From contig NZ_SJOM01000007.1 in NCBI RefSeq assembly GCF_004762045.1, positions 2,136,431 to 2,200,430 on the forward strand: DNA of 64,000 bases, given 5' to 3'. Of this stretch, positions 1 through 7,755 are shown in pieces; positions within the stretch are counted from its first letter, which is position 1; each line of letters begins with the position of its first letter. The position numbers and the translations under genes are program-made. The DNA is from Mycobacterium sp. DL99 (GTDB taxonomy: Bacteria; Actinomycetota; Actinomycetes; Mycobacteriales; Mycobacteriaceae). The notes beneath the pieces were generated by a model. It was given only the letters and a program-made list of their open reading frames with translations, had not been told where the DNA came from and did not search any database.

Positions 1-64
1 CGACACCACCACCATCGGCAACGAGATCGTGCACTACGACGACTGGGTGGCCCGCGGCCACTGA
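1..64 (+). CDS. C-terminal end of a gene cut by the window edge, function unknown
   Basis: A reading frame open from the first base ends with TGA at 62-64. The 20 visible residues end in HYDDWVARGH. This is too little to assign a family. A strong hairpin follows 30 bp downstream, which supports a real gene end. It may relate to the permease that follows, but nothing shows this. Confidence 0.5.
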   Translation, partial: DTTTIGNEIVHYDDWVARGH

Positions 65-94
65 TAGCTATGCCGAGGGCGTGAATTCGCCCGC

Positions 95-138
95 ACCCGG
101 AGAGGTCACCAACGCACATCGGGGCGACCTCTCCGGGT
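95..138 (+). terminator. Hairpin terminator after the leading partial gene
   Basis: A perfect 13-bp inverted repeat (ACCCGGAGAGGTC and its complement) flanks an 18-nt loop, 30 bp after the stop at 64. There is no U-tract, which is usual for mycobacterial terminators. The remaining 139-475 holds no convincing gene and probably contains the promoter of the permease. Confidence 0.65.
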
Positions 139-415
139 TGTGTCATCGCTACGGCCAATCGGCCGCATTGCAAGACTGGTTCACGATCACCGATTGACGG
201 TGCCCGGGCCGGCCAACGCAGCCATTCTGCGCTCTGGCCGGTCCGATTTTGGTTTGTCGACTATCTGGTCGGAATCTCTAAAACCGCGAGGCGGCAAGGT
301 ATTTCGCCGAAATGGCCGCTCGGCTGCGCTGTGTGCGGTATTGCGCGAACATCTAGCACGGATGACGCAATCAGGCATTGACGTAGATCACACATGCGCT
401 TATATTTTCCATCGG

Positions 416-431
416 TTGAACTTTTGTTCAA
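416..431. promoter_or_regulatory. Palindromic operator candidate before the APC permease
   Basis: TTGAAC-TTTT-GTTCAA is a perfect 6-bp inverted repeat 45 bp upstream of the permease start, next to an AT-rich stretch (TTATATTTT at 400-408) that could be a -10 region. The TetR-type gene just downstream of the permease is the natural candidate to bind it. This is inference from position only. Confidence 0.4.
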
Positions 432-475
432 AGTAGGCCGCGGCGAGACATGTCTCAGAAGGAGACCGTATCGAG

Positions 476-1948
476 ATGACCACCACCCAAGACCCGACGG
501 AGAGTGCGGGAGTGACGCCGCAGCAGCTCGTCGGTCGCCTGACCACGACCAAGTTGATCCTCACCGTGCTTGCCATGTCGGCTCCGCTGGGAGCGGTCGC
601 CGGGATTGTGCCGCTGGTGATTTCGGAAGGCAATGGCATCGGTGCGCCGATGACCTACGCGGTCATGGGCCTCATCTTGCTGATGTTCGCCGTCGGTTTC
701 ACCACGATGGCACGCAATTTCCCTCGCACGGGCGCGTTCTACGCCTACATCACCGGCGGCCTGGGTAAGCCGATCGGCTTGCCGGCCGCTTTCCTCGCTC
801 AGCTCGGTTATCTTGCTCTGCTGGTGGGCACGTACGCTTTCTTCGGCGACTCGGCCAAGGTATTGATGGTCTCGCTCTTCGGGGAAGCCTTTGTGCCGTG
901 GTGGATCTGGGCGATCGCGCTATGGGCCGCGGTGTCGGCACTGGGGCACTTCAACGTCGAACTGTCCGGCCGCATCCTGAGTGTTCTGATGGTTCTTGAG
1001 GTCGTCATCGTCTTGATCTTCAACGTCAGCTTGACCGCCACGGGGGGACCTCACGGACTGCAGTTCGAGTCGTTCACTCCCTCGGCGTTCACCTCTGGTT
1101 CGGTCGGGGTAGCCATTCTCTTTGCGAGTGCCACGTTCCTCGGTTTCGAGGGAACCGCGATCTACCGGACCGAAGTCAGGGATCCCGCACGGACGGTGCC
1201 ACGTGCTACGTACCTGGCGATCATCCTGATTGGCCTCTTCTACGTGTTCTCGTCGTGGGCGCTGGTCACCTTCTACGGCGTCGACGGTGCGGTGGATGCC
1301 GCGAGAGCGGACTCGACCGGAATATTCGCCGCCGGGCTGCGTTTCTATGCCGGCGACGTGGTCGCGGAGATCATGACTTGCATGGTGGTGACAAGTCTCT
1401 TCGCTGCCACTTTGTCCGCTCATAATCCATTGGCGCGCTATACGTTTGCACTTGCACGCGATGGTGTGTTGCCGCCGGCGTTGGGTCGCGTGCATCCGAG
1501 GCACGGGTCCCCGGCAATCGCCTCCGCAACGGTGTCGACCGTCGCGCTCGCGCTTACCCTCCCGTTCGTCTTCCTGGACGTGAATGCGGTGACGTTCTAT
1601 TCGTGGATGTTCGGTATCGGCACGTACGCCATCCTGACTCTGATGGCGCTGACCTGTCTTGCCGTGCTGGTGTACTTCCGCCGCGTGCCGCATCAGGAGC
1701 GTCCGTGGAATACCCTGATCGCGCCTGGCCTGGGCCTGGCCGGTCTGATCACGATGCTGGCGATCAGCAGCTACTACTTTCCGTTGCTCGTCGGTGGCAA
1801 CTTCGCCATCGGCCTGGGGCTGCAGCTGTTCATTCTCGGACTCGCAGTATTCGGATTCGTTCTCGCTCTGGTGTGGCGCCGGACGCGCCCCGACGTCTAC
1901 AGCAGGATCGGCGGCGAGGCAGCGACACCCGAAGGCGTCGATGTTTAA
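476..1948 (+). CDS. APC superfamily amino acid/amine permease
   Basis: This 490-residue integral membrane protein has about 12 hydrophobic segments. The APC signature is visible in the first helices (residues about 30-60, SAPLGAVAG) and in the glycine-rich ARNFPRTGAFYAYITGGLG stretch near residues 79-97. The segment FLGFEGTAIYRTEVRDPART near 220-240 is typical of the family's helix 6/loop. An AAGGAG site at 459-464 precedes the ATG by 11 nt. It should import an amino acid, amine or related nitrogen compound with protons; the substrate cannot be read from sequence. The gene downstream on the opposite strand is a TetR regulator that probably controls it. Confidence 0.88.
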   Translation: MTTTQDPTESAGVTPQQLVGRLTTTKLILTVLAMSAPLGAVAGIVPLVISEGNGIGAPMTYAVMGLILLMFAVGFTTMARNFPRTGAFYAYITGGLGKPIGLPAAFLAQLGYLALLVGTYAFFGDSAKVLMVSLFGEAFVPWWIWAIALWAAVSALGHFNVELSGRILSVLMVLEVVIVLIFNVSLTATGGPHGLQFESFTPSAFTSGSVGVAILFASATFLGFEGTAIYRTEVRDPARTVPRATYLAIILIGLFYVFSSWALVTFYGVDGAVDAARADSTGIFAAGLRFYAGDVVAEIMTCMVVTSLFAATLSAHNPLARYTFALARDGVLPPALGRVHPRHGSPAIASATVSTVALALTLPFVFLDVNAVTFYSWMFGIGTYAILTLMALTCLAVLVYFRRVPHQERPWNTLIAPGLGLAGLITMLAISSYYFPLLVGGNFAIGLGLQLFILGLAVFGFVLALVWRRTRPDVYSRIGGEAATPEGVDV

Positions 1949-1961
1949 CCCAGCGGTGCTG

Positions 1962-2582
1962 TCAGCCGGCCTTGGCCACTTTCCTGGAGGCGTTCTTGCG
2001 CTTGCCGGCTTTCGGCTTCTCCTGGCTCAGGATCAATCGGAACAGCGGTTCGGCGTCGCTCGCGGACTTCACCGAGCCGCCCATGACCAACTGGACACCG
2101 ATACCTTCCCAGGCCGCTTCAAGACGTTGGGCTGTTTCGCTGCTGTAGAGGCGCGCGAGTTCCGAGCGGGTGGAAGCCGACCAGTTCTCGACCAACTTGT
2201 GATAAGCGGGATCGCGAACGGAGTGGGCGTAGATCTCGAAGAGCAGGATTCGGTCCTTCTCGTCGCCGTACATGACGGAGAGCAGGTGGAGCACTGCGGC
2301 TACCAGCGTGTCCTCATCGACAGCAGTTCGGAACGGCGGCATGAAGCGGTCGCTCTGCGTTTGCACCCAGGCTGCAAACGCCTCGAACATCAGTTCATCG
2401 ATGTTCTCGTAGTGATAGCTGGCCGAGCCGAGGGCAACGGATGCCGCGGCGGCGACGCGGCGGTGGGTGACTCCCTTGACGCCGTACTCGCTGGCCACGT
2501 CGAGAGCCGCTTGCCGCAAAGCGGCCCGTGTCGGTTCGGACCGGATGTTGTCTCGGGGCACCTGAGCTCTGCCTTTCCGCAC
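1962..2582 (-). CDS. TetR family transcriptional regulator with basic tail
   Basis: This 206-residue protein has an N-terminal helix-turn-helix at about residues 15-60 (ALRQAALDVASEYGVKGVTHRRVAAAA then SASYHYENIDELMFEAF). The ligand domain is of normal length. The last 18 residues are unusually basic (KPKAGKRKNASRKVAKAG), like the lysine/alanine tails of mycobacterial HupB-type proteins, and may add non-specific DNA binding. Its stop lies 13 bp from the end of the APC permease (convergent). It probably represses that permease or itself. The effector is unknown. Confidence 0.88.
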   Translation of the reverse strand: MRKGRAQVPRDNIRSEPTRAALRQAALDVASEYGVKGVTHRRVAAAASVALGSASYHYENIDELMFEAFAAWVQTQSDRFMPPFRTAVDEDTLVAAVLHLLSVMYGDEKDRILLFEIYAHSVRDPAYHKLVENWSASTRSELARLYSSETAQRLEAAWEGIGVQLVMGGSVKSASDAEPLFRLILSQEKPKAGKRKNASRKVAKAG

Positions 2583-2785
2583 CGTTCTTTCAACGTATGT
2601 TCATGGCTCAGAGTAACAGGGCGCCGGGGCGTACCTGTGCACGACAGGTGCGGTGAAGTGGTTCATACGAACACATCTCGGTCCTGTCGGACCAGGTTGA
2701 CGACGCCGATCCGGGTTTCGCGGCCAGTCTCGCCGAAAATGCCGCAGCGCATGGCTTTCCTCAACCAAATCAACAGTGGTGGGAG

Positions 2786-3241
2786 ATGATGGTGAGACAG
2801 GACAGCGCACCGATTGTGCGCGAGCGAGCAGCCCAATCCAGTTCCGGTGCAAGGGCGCAAACTTCCAGTCGGCAATCGCGGACGGTTCCCACGGCGGCCG
2901 CAGCTCCTGGTGATGTCGATACTCTCTCGGAATTCGATTGGGATTTGGTCACTTTCGTGGTCCGGTGGGCTCGGTACGGTGGGCCTGACCCTGAAGAGGT
3001 GCTCCCGAACTTCGGGATGAGCTGCGCTCGCCTGCGTGAACGCCTCGGGCAGATCGTGGAGTACACGGATCGCCATCCCAACCGGGTGACCACCGCACAA
3101 CGGGAACTCGTTGGGCGTGCGGAGCGCTGGTTGTCGACGGTTGACGCCGGTCGGCCCAACGGCACGCGGCCCGGTGGCGCTGACCTCCTCGAGTTGCTCG
3201 GCCGGCCGACGTTGAGGCGAGGGGTCTGGCGGTGGCGGTAA
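2786..3241 (+). CDS. Small DUF3263-like hypothetical protein
   Basis: The predicted protein has about 150 residues. Residues about 48-90 (EFDWDLVTFVVRWARYGG then EEVLPNFGMSCARLRERLGQ) resemble the DUF3263 domain of actinobacteria, a small helical fold of unknown role. The N-terminal 45 residues are low-complexity and Ala/Ser/Arg-rich. The GTG at 2792 follows GTGGGAG at a better distance than the ATG at 2786. The coding-like frame continues upstream to about 2657 without a usable start codon. The downstream RibB-like gene overlaps it by 10 nt, so the two are probably co-expressed. Confidence 0.55.
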   Translation: MMVRQDSAPIVRERAAQSSSGARAQTSSRQSRTVPTAAAAPGDVDTLSEFDWDLVTFVVRWARYGGPDPEEVLPNFGMSCARLRERLGQIVEYTDRHPNRVTTAQRELVGRAERWLSTVDAGRPNGTRPGGADLLELLGRPTLRRGVWRWR

Positions 3242-3891
3242 GCAGCGCATCTCAAGGCCTCGACGAGTTCGCACCCGCGCGTGTCGCTCAACTGCCACAG
3301 GGCTTCGAGGCAACGGTGGCCGATTATGCGCAGGGGGACCCGGTCATCATCGGCTACGGTGCCGAATGTTTGATGGCCCTTGCCGGGGCCCAGGCGACGC
3401 CCCACGGGACGGCCGAATTGGTCCGCTACGGAGCCGGGGTGATCTTCGTTGCGATGCACAGTCAACGGCTAGACGCCCTGCGCATCCCGCCTATGCTGGC
3501 CGATCATGGCTCTCGGTGCCCAAACAGCTACGTTGCCGTGGATGCGTCGAGCGGAATCAGCACCGGCATATCGGCATTCGATCGGGCCACGACCATCAGG
3601 AGGCTCAGTGACCCCGACAGCACACCGGATGCTTTTCGACGCCCCGGCCATGTTCTACCGGTGGCGGCCGACCTGGTCGTAGGAGCGGTTGCCACGGCTC
3701 CGCAGATCGCGCTGATGTTGGCGTCTCTCGCCGGCATCGAGCCCGCGGTCGTAGCTTTCACTGCCCTGCCTTCGGTGGAACATCCTTGGGAGAACGCCAC
3801 TTCGGTTGAAGGTCGGCGCATCGCTGAGCGATTGGGCCGCAGTTTCATCGACAGGCAGACGATCGCGGCCGCCTTCTACGGTTGTCGGTAG
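3232..3891 (+). CDS. Degenerate RibB-like (DHBP synthase fold) protein
   Basis: The 219-residue protein aligns by eye with 3,4-dihydroxy-2-butanone 4-phosphate synthase. Residues about 86-135 keep the RibB segments SSGISTGIS, DRATTIR and RRPGHVLPV. However, the acidic metal/substrate loop near the N-terminus (DDEDRENEGD in active enzymes) is replaced by IIGYGAECLM around residues 39-48. The later GGHTEA motif is also absent, replaced by VGAVATAPQ. It is therefore unlikely to make riboflavin precursor and may be a non-catalytic paralogue. The GTG start overlaps the preceding gene by 10 nt. Confidence 0.7.
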   Translation: MAVSSASQGLDEFAPARVAQLPQGFEATVADYAQGDPVIIGYGAECLMALAGAQATPHGTAELVRYGAGVIFVAMHSQRLDALRIPPMLADHGSRCPNSYVAVDASSGISTGISAFDRATTIRRLSDPDSTPDAFRRPGHVLPVAADLVVGAVATAPQIALMLASLAGIEPAVVAFTALPSVEHPWENATSVEGRRIAERLGRSFIDRQTIAAAFYGCR

Positions 3892-3967
3892 TCGGCGCGG
3901 GTCTTATCCCGTCGTTCCGGCCGAGACCGGAGTGCGTTGCTGGACGATCGCCAGCGGCGATACTCGT

Positions 3968-5464
3968 TCAGTCCTCCAGCCCGTATTCGTCGAACCAGTA
4001 GGCGAGTTTGCCGCGCCGGCTCACGGCACGCATCCGCGCCTCGGCGGCGTGCCGCATCTTGCTGGTGGTGACGATGAGCAGTTCGTCGCCGACGGCGATG
4101 CGGGTGTCCGGCAGCGGGACGAACGTGCGGCCGTTGCGGATGATCAACGTGATGACCGCGGGATCAGGAAGCCGCAATTCGAGGATCGTCACGTTGTGGA
4201 GCCGGGAATGGGGCTGCACGGTCATGGTCAGCAGCTCGGCGTCGAGCACATCAAGCGGAGCGGCTTCGACCTGGATCTCGCGGGTGATGTCGCGGGTGAT
4301 CAGACCCAATGCATTGGCCACGAATCGAATACTGGGCGCCTGCACCAAGGTGAAGATCACCACGAGGACGAACACGATATTGAGCAGCCGGTAGCTGTCG
4401 GGCACGCCGGCGACGATCGGGAAGGTCGCCAGCACGATCGGCACCGCACCGCGTAACCCGGCCCACGATAGAAAGAGTTGTTCGCGCAACGGGATCCGGA
4501 ATCCGGCCAGGGACAGCACGACCGATACCGGCCGGGCGATCAGCAGCAGCACCAGCCCGATGACGATCGCCGGGATGATGTCGCCGGCCAGATCGTGCGG
4601 GTTCACCAGCAACCCGAGGAGCACGAACAGCCCGATCTGGGCCAGCCAGCCCACCCCCTCGGCGAAGGAACGGGTGGCGGACCTGTGCGGCAGGCCCGAG
4701 TTTGCGAGGACCACCGCGGACAGGTACGCGGCGATGAAACCGCTCGCGTGGGCACTACCTGCGGCGGCGAACGCAATGAAACCCAGCCCGAAGGTAGCGA
4801 TCGGGTAGAGACCCGAGGCGGGCAGCGCGATCCGGCGCAAGGCGAACGCACCGGCGAACCCCACGCCCAAGCCCAGCAGAGAACCGGTGACCAGTTCGTA
4901 GAGCAGGTCGGTGATGGCACCTTCGGGGTGGAACACGAACGGCACCACGCTGAACATCAGCACGAGGATCACCGCGGGCGCGTCGTTGAAACCGGATTCG
5001 GCCTCCAACAGGCCGGCCAGCCGTCGCGGCAGCGGCAGGATCCGAAGCACCGAGAACACCGCGGCCGCGTCGGTGGAGGCCACGATCGCCCCGAGCAGCA
5101 GCGCGAGTTGCCAGTCCATGCCCAGCAGCAGGTGCGCACCGAAGGCGGTGATGAGGGTGCTGACCACCACGCCGACGGTGGCCAGCACTGAGGCGGGTGC
5201 CAGTACGCCGCGGATATCGGAGAACCGAGTGGTCAACCCACCTTCGACCAGCACGATCGCCAGTGCGGTGGTGCATACATTGCGGGCCAGTTCGACGTTG
5301 TTGAACTCCAGCCCGATCCCGTCGACGCCCAGCACCATGCCGACGAGCAGGAAGAACAGCAGGCTGGGGAACCCGATCCGGGTCGCCACGCGCGTGCCGA
5401 TGATGCTCGCCAGGAGCACGATGCCGCCGGTGAGCAAGGTCAGGTACAGCTGGTTCAGGCTCAT
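3968..5464 (-). CDS. CPA1-type potassium/proton antiporter with RCK_C domain
   Basis: This 498-residue protein starts with about 12 membrane helices. It carries cation/proton antiporter motifs, including STDAAAVFSVL and ESGFNDAPAVIL (the Asp-containing transport motif) and SWAGLRGAVPIVL. Residues about 400-480 form a cytosolic TrkA-C/RCK_C domain (GDELLIV near its end), typical of NhaP2/CvrA-type K+/H+ exchangers. It should exchange K+ or Na+ for H+ at the membrane, with the RCK_C domain sensing a nucleotide or ion. It is divergently paired, across about 79 bp, with a TrkA-type NAD-binding protein, which suggests linked control of K+ homeostasis. Confidence 0.88.
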   Translation of the reverse strand: MSLNQLYLTLLTGGIVLLASIIGTRVATRIGFPSLLFFLLVGMVLGVDGIGLEFNNVELARNVCTTALAIVLVEGGLTTRFSDIRGVLAPASVLATVGVVVSTLITAFGAHLLLGMDWQLALLLGAIVASTDAAAVFSVLRILPLPRRLAGLLEAESGFNDAPAVILVLMFSVVPFVFHPEGAITDLLYELVTGSLLGLGVGFAGAFALRRIALPASGLYPIATFGLGFIAFAAAGSAHASGFIAAYLSAVVLANSGLPHRSATRSFAEGVGWLAQIGLFVLLGLLVNPHDLAGDIIPAIVIGLVLLLIARPVSVVLSLAGFRIPLREQLFLSWAGLRGAVPIVLATFPIVAGVPDSYRLLNIVFVLVVIFTLVQAPSIRFVANALGLITRDITREIQVEAAPLDVLDAELLTMTVQPHSRLHNVTILELRLPDPAVITLIIRNGRTFVPLPDTRIAVGDELLIVTTSKMRHAAEARMRAVSRRGKLAYWFDEYGLED

Positions 5465-5543
5465 CGGGATTTAGTTAATCAGGACGAAGGGCCGTGAGTG
5501 TGCCGTGCGAATAGGCGAAAATGGCTGAGTGGCGGAACGGAAC

Positions 5544-6236
5544 ATGCGAGTAGTGGTTGCCGGTGCGGGCAATGTGGGCCGTTCCGTTGCGCGCGAGTTG
5601 CTCGAGAACGGTCATAAGGTCTTGCTGATCGAGCAGCTGCACCGCCGATACGAGCCGCACACGGTGCCGGGCGCCGACTGGTTGCTGGCCGACGCCTGCG
5701 AGCTCTCGGCGATGGAGGAGGCCGGGATCGAAACCTGCGACGTGCTGATCGCCGCCACCGGTGACGACAAGTCCAATCTCGTGGTCGGGTTGCTGGCCAA
5801 GTCCGAGTTCGGCGTGCCGCGGGTGGTGGCCCGCATCAATGACATCCGTAACCAATGGTTGTTCGGTCAGGACTGGGGCATCGATGTTGCGGTGTCGACG
5901 CCGGGTTCCCTGGTTGCCGGTGTCGAGGGCGCCATCGACGTCGGGCACCTGGTGCGACTGATGATGTTGCGCGGGGGACGGGTGGAGCTGACGAAACTCA
6001 CGCTCCCGCAAGATAACCCGGTGGTCGGGCAACGGGTGGACCGGCTGGATCTACCGGCGGACACCGCGTTGGTAACAGTCGTTCGCGGCAACAAGGTCAG
6101 GCTGCCCAAGCCCGATGATGTGCTTGAAGCTGGCGACGAGCTGCTTTTCACCGCCACCCGCAACTCGGAGAATTCACTGCTGGCCGCCATCCACGGTGGG
6201 GAGTTCCTCAGGGAAGTGGTTTCCGAGGAGCCGTGA
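5544..6236 (+). CDS. TrkA/CeoC-type potassium channel regulatory protein
   Basis: Of the 230 residues, 1-120 form an RCK_N NAD(H)-binding Rossmann domain (VVVAGAGNVGRSVARELLENG). About 140-225 form an RCK_C domain (RLPKPDDVLEAGDELLFTAT). It closely follows the pattern of mycobacterial CeoB/CeoC proteins that gate Trk K+ uptake. I used the ATG at 5544 because family members begin M(K/R)V.VAGAG; a GTG at 5529 would add five residues. No membrane Trk subunit lies nearby, only the divergent antiporter, so it may regulate that exchanger or a Trk channel elsewhere. Confidence 0.83.
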   Translation: MRVVVAGAGNVGRSVARELLENGHKVLLIEQLHRRYEPHTVPGADWLLADACELSAMEEAGIETCDVLIAATGDDKSNLVVGLLAKSEFGVPRVVARINDIRNQWLFGQDWGIDVAVSTPGSLVAGVEGAIDVGHLVRLMMLRGGRVELTKLTLPQDNPVVGQRVDRLDLPADTALVTVVRGNKVRLPKPDDVLEAGDELLFTATRNSENSLLAAIHGGEFLREVVSEEP

Positions 6237-6267
6237 CGCGTGGCGCCACGTTCACGAAACATCGGCG

Positions 6268-7413
6268 CTATGCGACTTTCGGTGGTGGTTGGGGTTGGAA
6301 CACCAGCCGGTCGGCGGGCCCGGTGATCGTGATGGCGCCACGGTGATGCAGCCGGTGGTGATACGGGCACAGCAGCACCAGGTTGTCGAGCTCGGTGGGT
6401 CCGCCGTCCTCCCAATGCCGCAGGTGGTGGGCGTGCAGTCCGCGGGTGGCCCCGCAGCCGGGCACCACGCAGCATCGGTCACGATGTTCCAGGGCCCGGC
6501 GTAGCCGGCGGCTGATCGCCCGGGTGCTGCGCCCGGCGCCGATCACCTGCCCGTGGCGTTCAAACCACGCTTCGTAGGTGGCATCACACAGCAGGTAGCG
6601 GCGTTCATCCTCGGTCAGCACCGGCCCCAGATGCAGTGCGGCGACCGGTTTGTCGCCGTCCTTGTCCAGGTCGACATGCACGACCACCGTGGTGTGCTGC
6701 CCATGCGGACGACGCGCCGCCTCGGTGTCCCAGCCGGCCTCGATGACACTCATGAATGCATCCACGCTGTCGGGAAACGGCTGCTGCTGCCCGTTGTCGC
6801 CGTCGGAGTGGTTGTCGTCGGTGTCGTGATCGCGCTTCCAGTCGGCGATCAGCCCATCGTGATGGGCTTGCCGGGCGGCGTCGAACGTCGCCGCCTCGAT
6901 CCGCGGCAACCGGATCCGGTAGGTCGTGTACTCGTCGTTGACGGTTTTGGTGATCGAGCGTTCGGGTTCGGGCTGTGCATCGGGTTCGGGGCGTGGCTCG
7001 AGCTTTACGGCCGTGCGCAGCTGAGTAACCGTCGCCACCGCCGCCAACTCCGCATAGTGCTCATCGGATCCGTCGGCAGCCTTCTCGGCGATCACCCCGA
7101 CCTGATCCAGCGACAGCCGACCCTCCCGCATGCCTTCGGCGCAGCGGGGGAACTCCTCGAGCCGCCGCGAGACGGCCACCACGGTCTCCGCGTTGCGCGG
7201 GCTGACGCCGGTCTTCCAGGCCACCAGCGCCTTCATCGAGCGGGCGCCGGTGGTACCGCACAACTCGTCGCGTTCCATCTCGGCGACGATCTCGACGATG
7301 CGTCCGTCGATCGCGTTACGTTGGCCGGTCAGCTCCTCCAACTCCTCGAACAACGCCTCCAACCGCTGCGCAGGACTCACTTCAGCGTCGAAAGTGGCTG
7401 CGGCCGAGGACAT
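6268..7413 (-). CDS. 13E12-family DUF222/HNH endonuclease protein
   Basis: The 381-residue protein has an N-terminal DUF222 domain (about 10-260) and a C-terminal HNH nuclease motif: CCVVPGCG, then LHAHHLRHWEDGGPTELDNLVLLCPYHHRLHH, at about 310-360. Two CxxC-like knuckles and the HH/N/H residues are present, so the nuclease core looks intact. Such genes are multicopy in mycobacteria (REP13E12 family), and in M. tuberculosis copies serve as phage integration sites. I chose the ATG at 7413, where the DUF222 domain begins; the frame is open further upstream but is not domain-like. No flanking repeat or prophage is visible. Confidence 0.9.
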   Translation of the reverse strand: MSSAAATFDAEVSPAQRLEALFEELEELTGQRNAIDGRIVEIVAEMERDELCGTTGARSMKALVAWKTGVSPRNAETVVAVSRRLEEFPRCAEGMREGRLSLDQVGVIAEKAADGSDEHYAELAAVATVTQLRTAVKLEPRPEPDAQPEPERSITKTVNDEYTTYRIRLPRIEAATFDAARQAHHDGLIADWKRDHDTDDNHSDGDNGQQQPFPDSVDAFMSVIEAGWDTEAARRPHGQHTTVVVHVDLDKDGDKPVAALHLGPVLTEDERRYLLCDATYEAWFERHGQVIGAGRSTRAISRRLRRALEHRDRCCVVPGCGATRGLHAHHLRHWEDGGPTELDNLVLLCPYHHRLHHRGAITITGPADRLVFQPQPPPKVA

Positions 7414-7470
7414 AACCCCATCATCGCAGAGGGGTACGACAAGTTCTGGATGAAGCTTTAGTCTGATGCC

Positions 7471-7752
7471 ATGGACGCCGAAGACGCCGAACCGGAACGC
7501 CGGCTGGTGATCAGGGTCAACTCGAACGCCAAGATGTCGCGCGGCAAGGCCGCGGCGCACGCGGTGCATGCGGCGCTCAAGCTCTACGGCATCGAATACG
7601 AGCATCCGGTCATCGTGATCGGCGGTAAGCCCGACGAGATCCTGGCGCAGACGGTGCACGTGCGCGACGCCGGGCGCACCGAATTGGAGCCCGGCACACT
7701 GACTGCGGGGGCGAGCTGGGAGTACAAGGACCGCACCGAACCCGACGATTAG
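7471..7752 (+). CDS. Short PTH2-family (peptidyl-tRNA hydrolase 2-like) protein
   Basis: The 93-residue protein shows the two PTH2 signature blocks: RVNSNAKMSRGKAAAHAVHAAL at about 14-35 and RDAGRTELEPGTLTAG near 68-83. It is about 20 residues shorter than archaeal/eukaryotic Pth2, mostly in the middle. Pth2 frees peptides from tRNA. Whether this shortened bacterial member does so is uncertain, because bacteria normally rely on Pth1. It is divergent from the 13E12 gene, 57 bp away, and nearly touches the convergent monooxygenase gene. Confidence 0.75.
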   Translation: MDAEDAEPERRLVIRVNSNAKMSRGKAAAHAVHAALKLYGIEYEHPVIVIGGKPDEILAQTVHVRDAGRTELEPGTLTAGASWEYKDRTEPDD

Positions 7753-7755
7753 CCG

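Noticed and set aside
140..436. 98-codon plus-strand frame in the gap before the first permease
   Set aside because: No ribosome site and no domain resemblance; it begins at the 3' end of a terminator hairpin and runs through the promoter and palindrome region.
920..1693. Long minus-strand frame opposite the first permease, and many similar antisense frames
   Set aside because: These are high-G+C shadow frames with Arg/His/Gly-rich composition, no domain and full overlap with recognisable genes.
6268..7413. 13E12 gene as sign of a prophage or composite mobile element
   Set aside because: No integrase, phage genes, flanking repeats or tRNA target nearby; a lone family member is common in mycobacteria.
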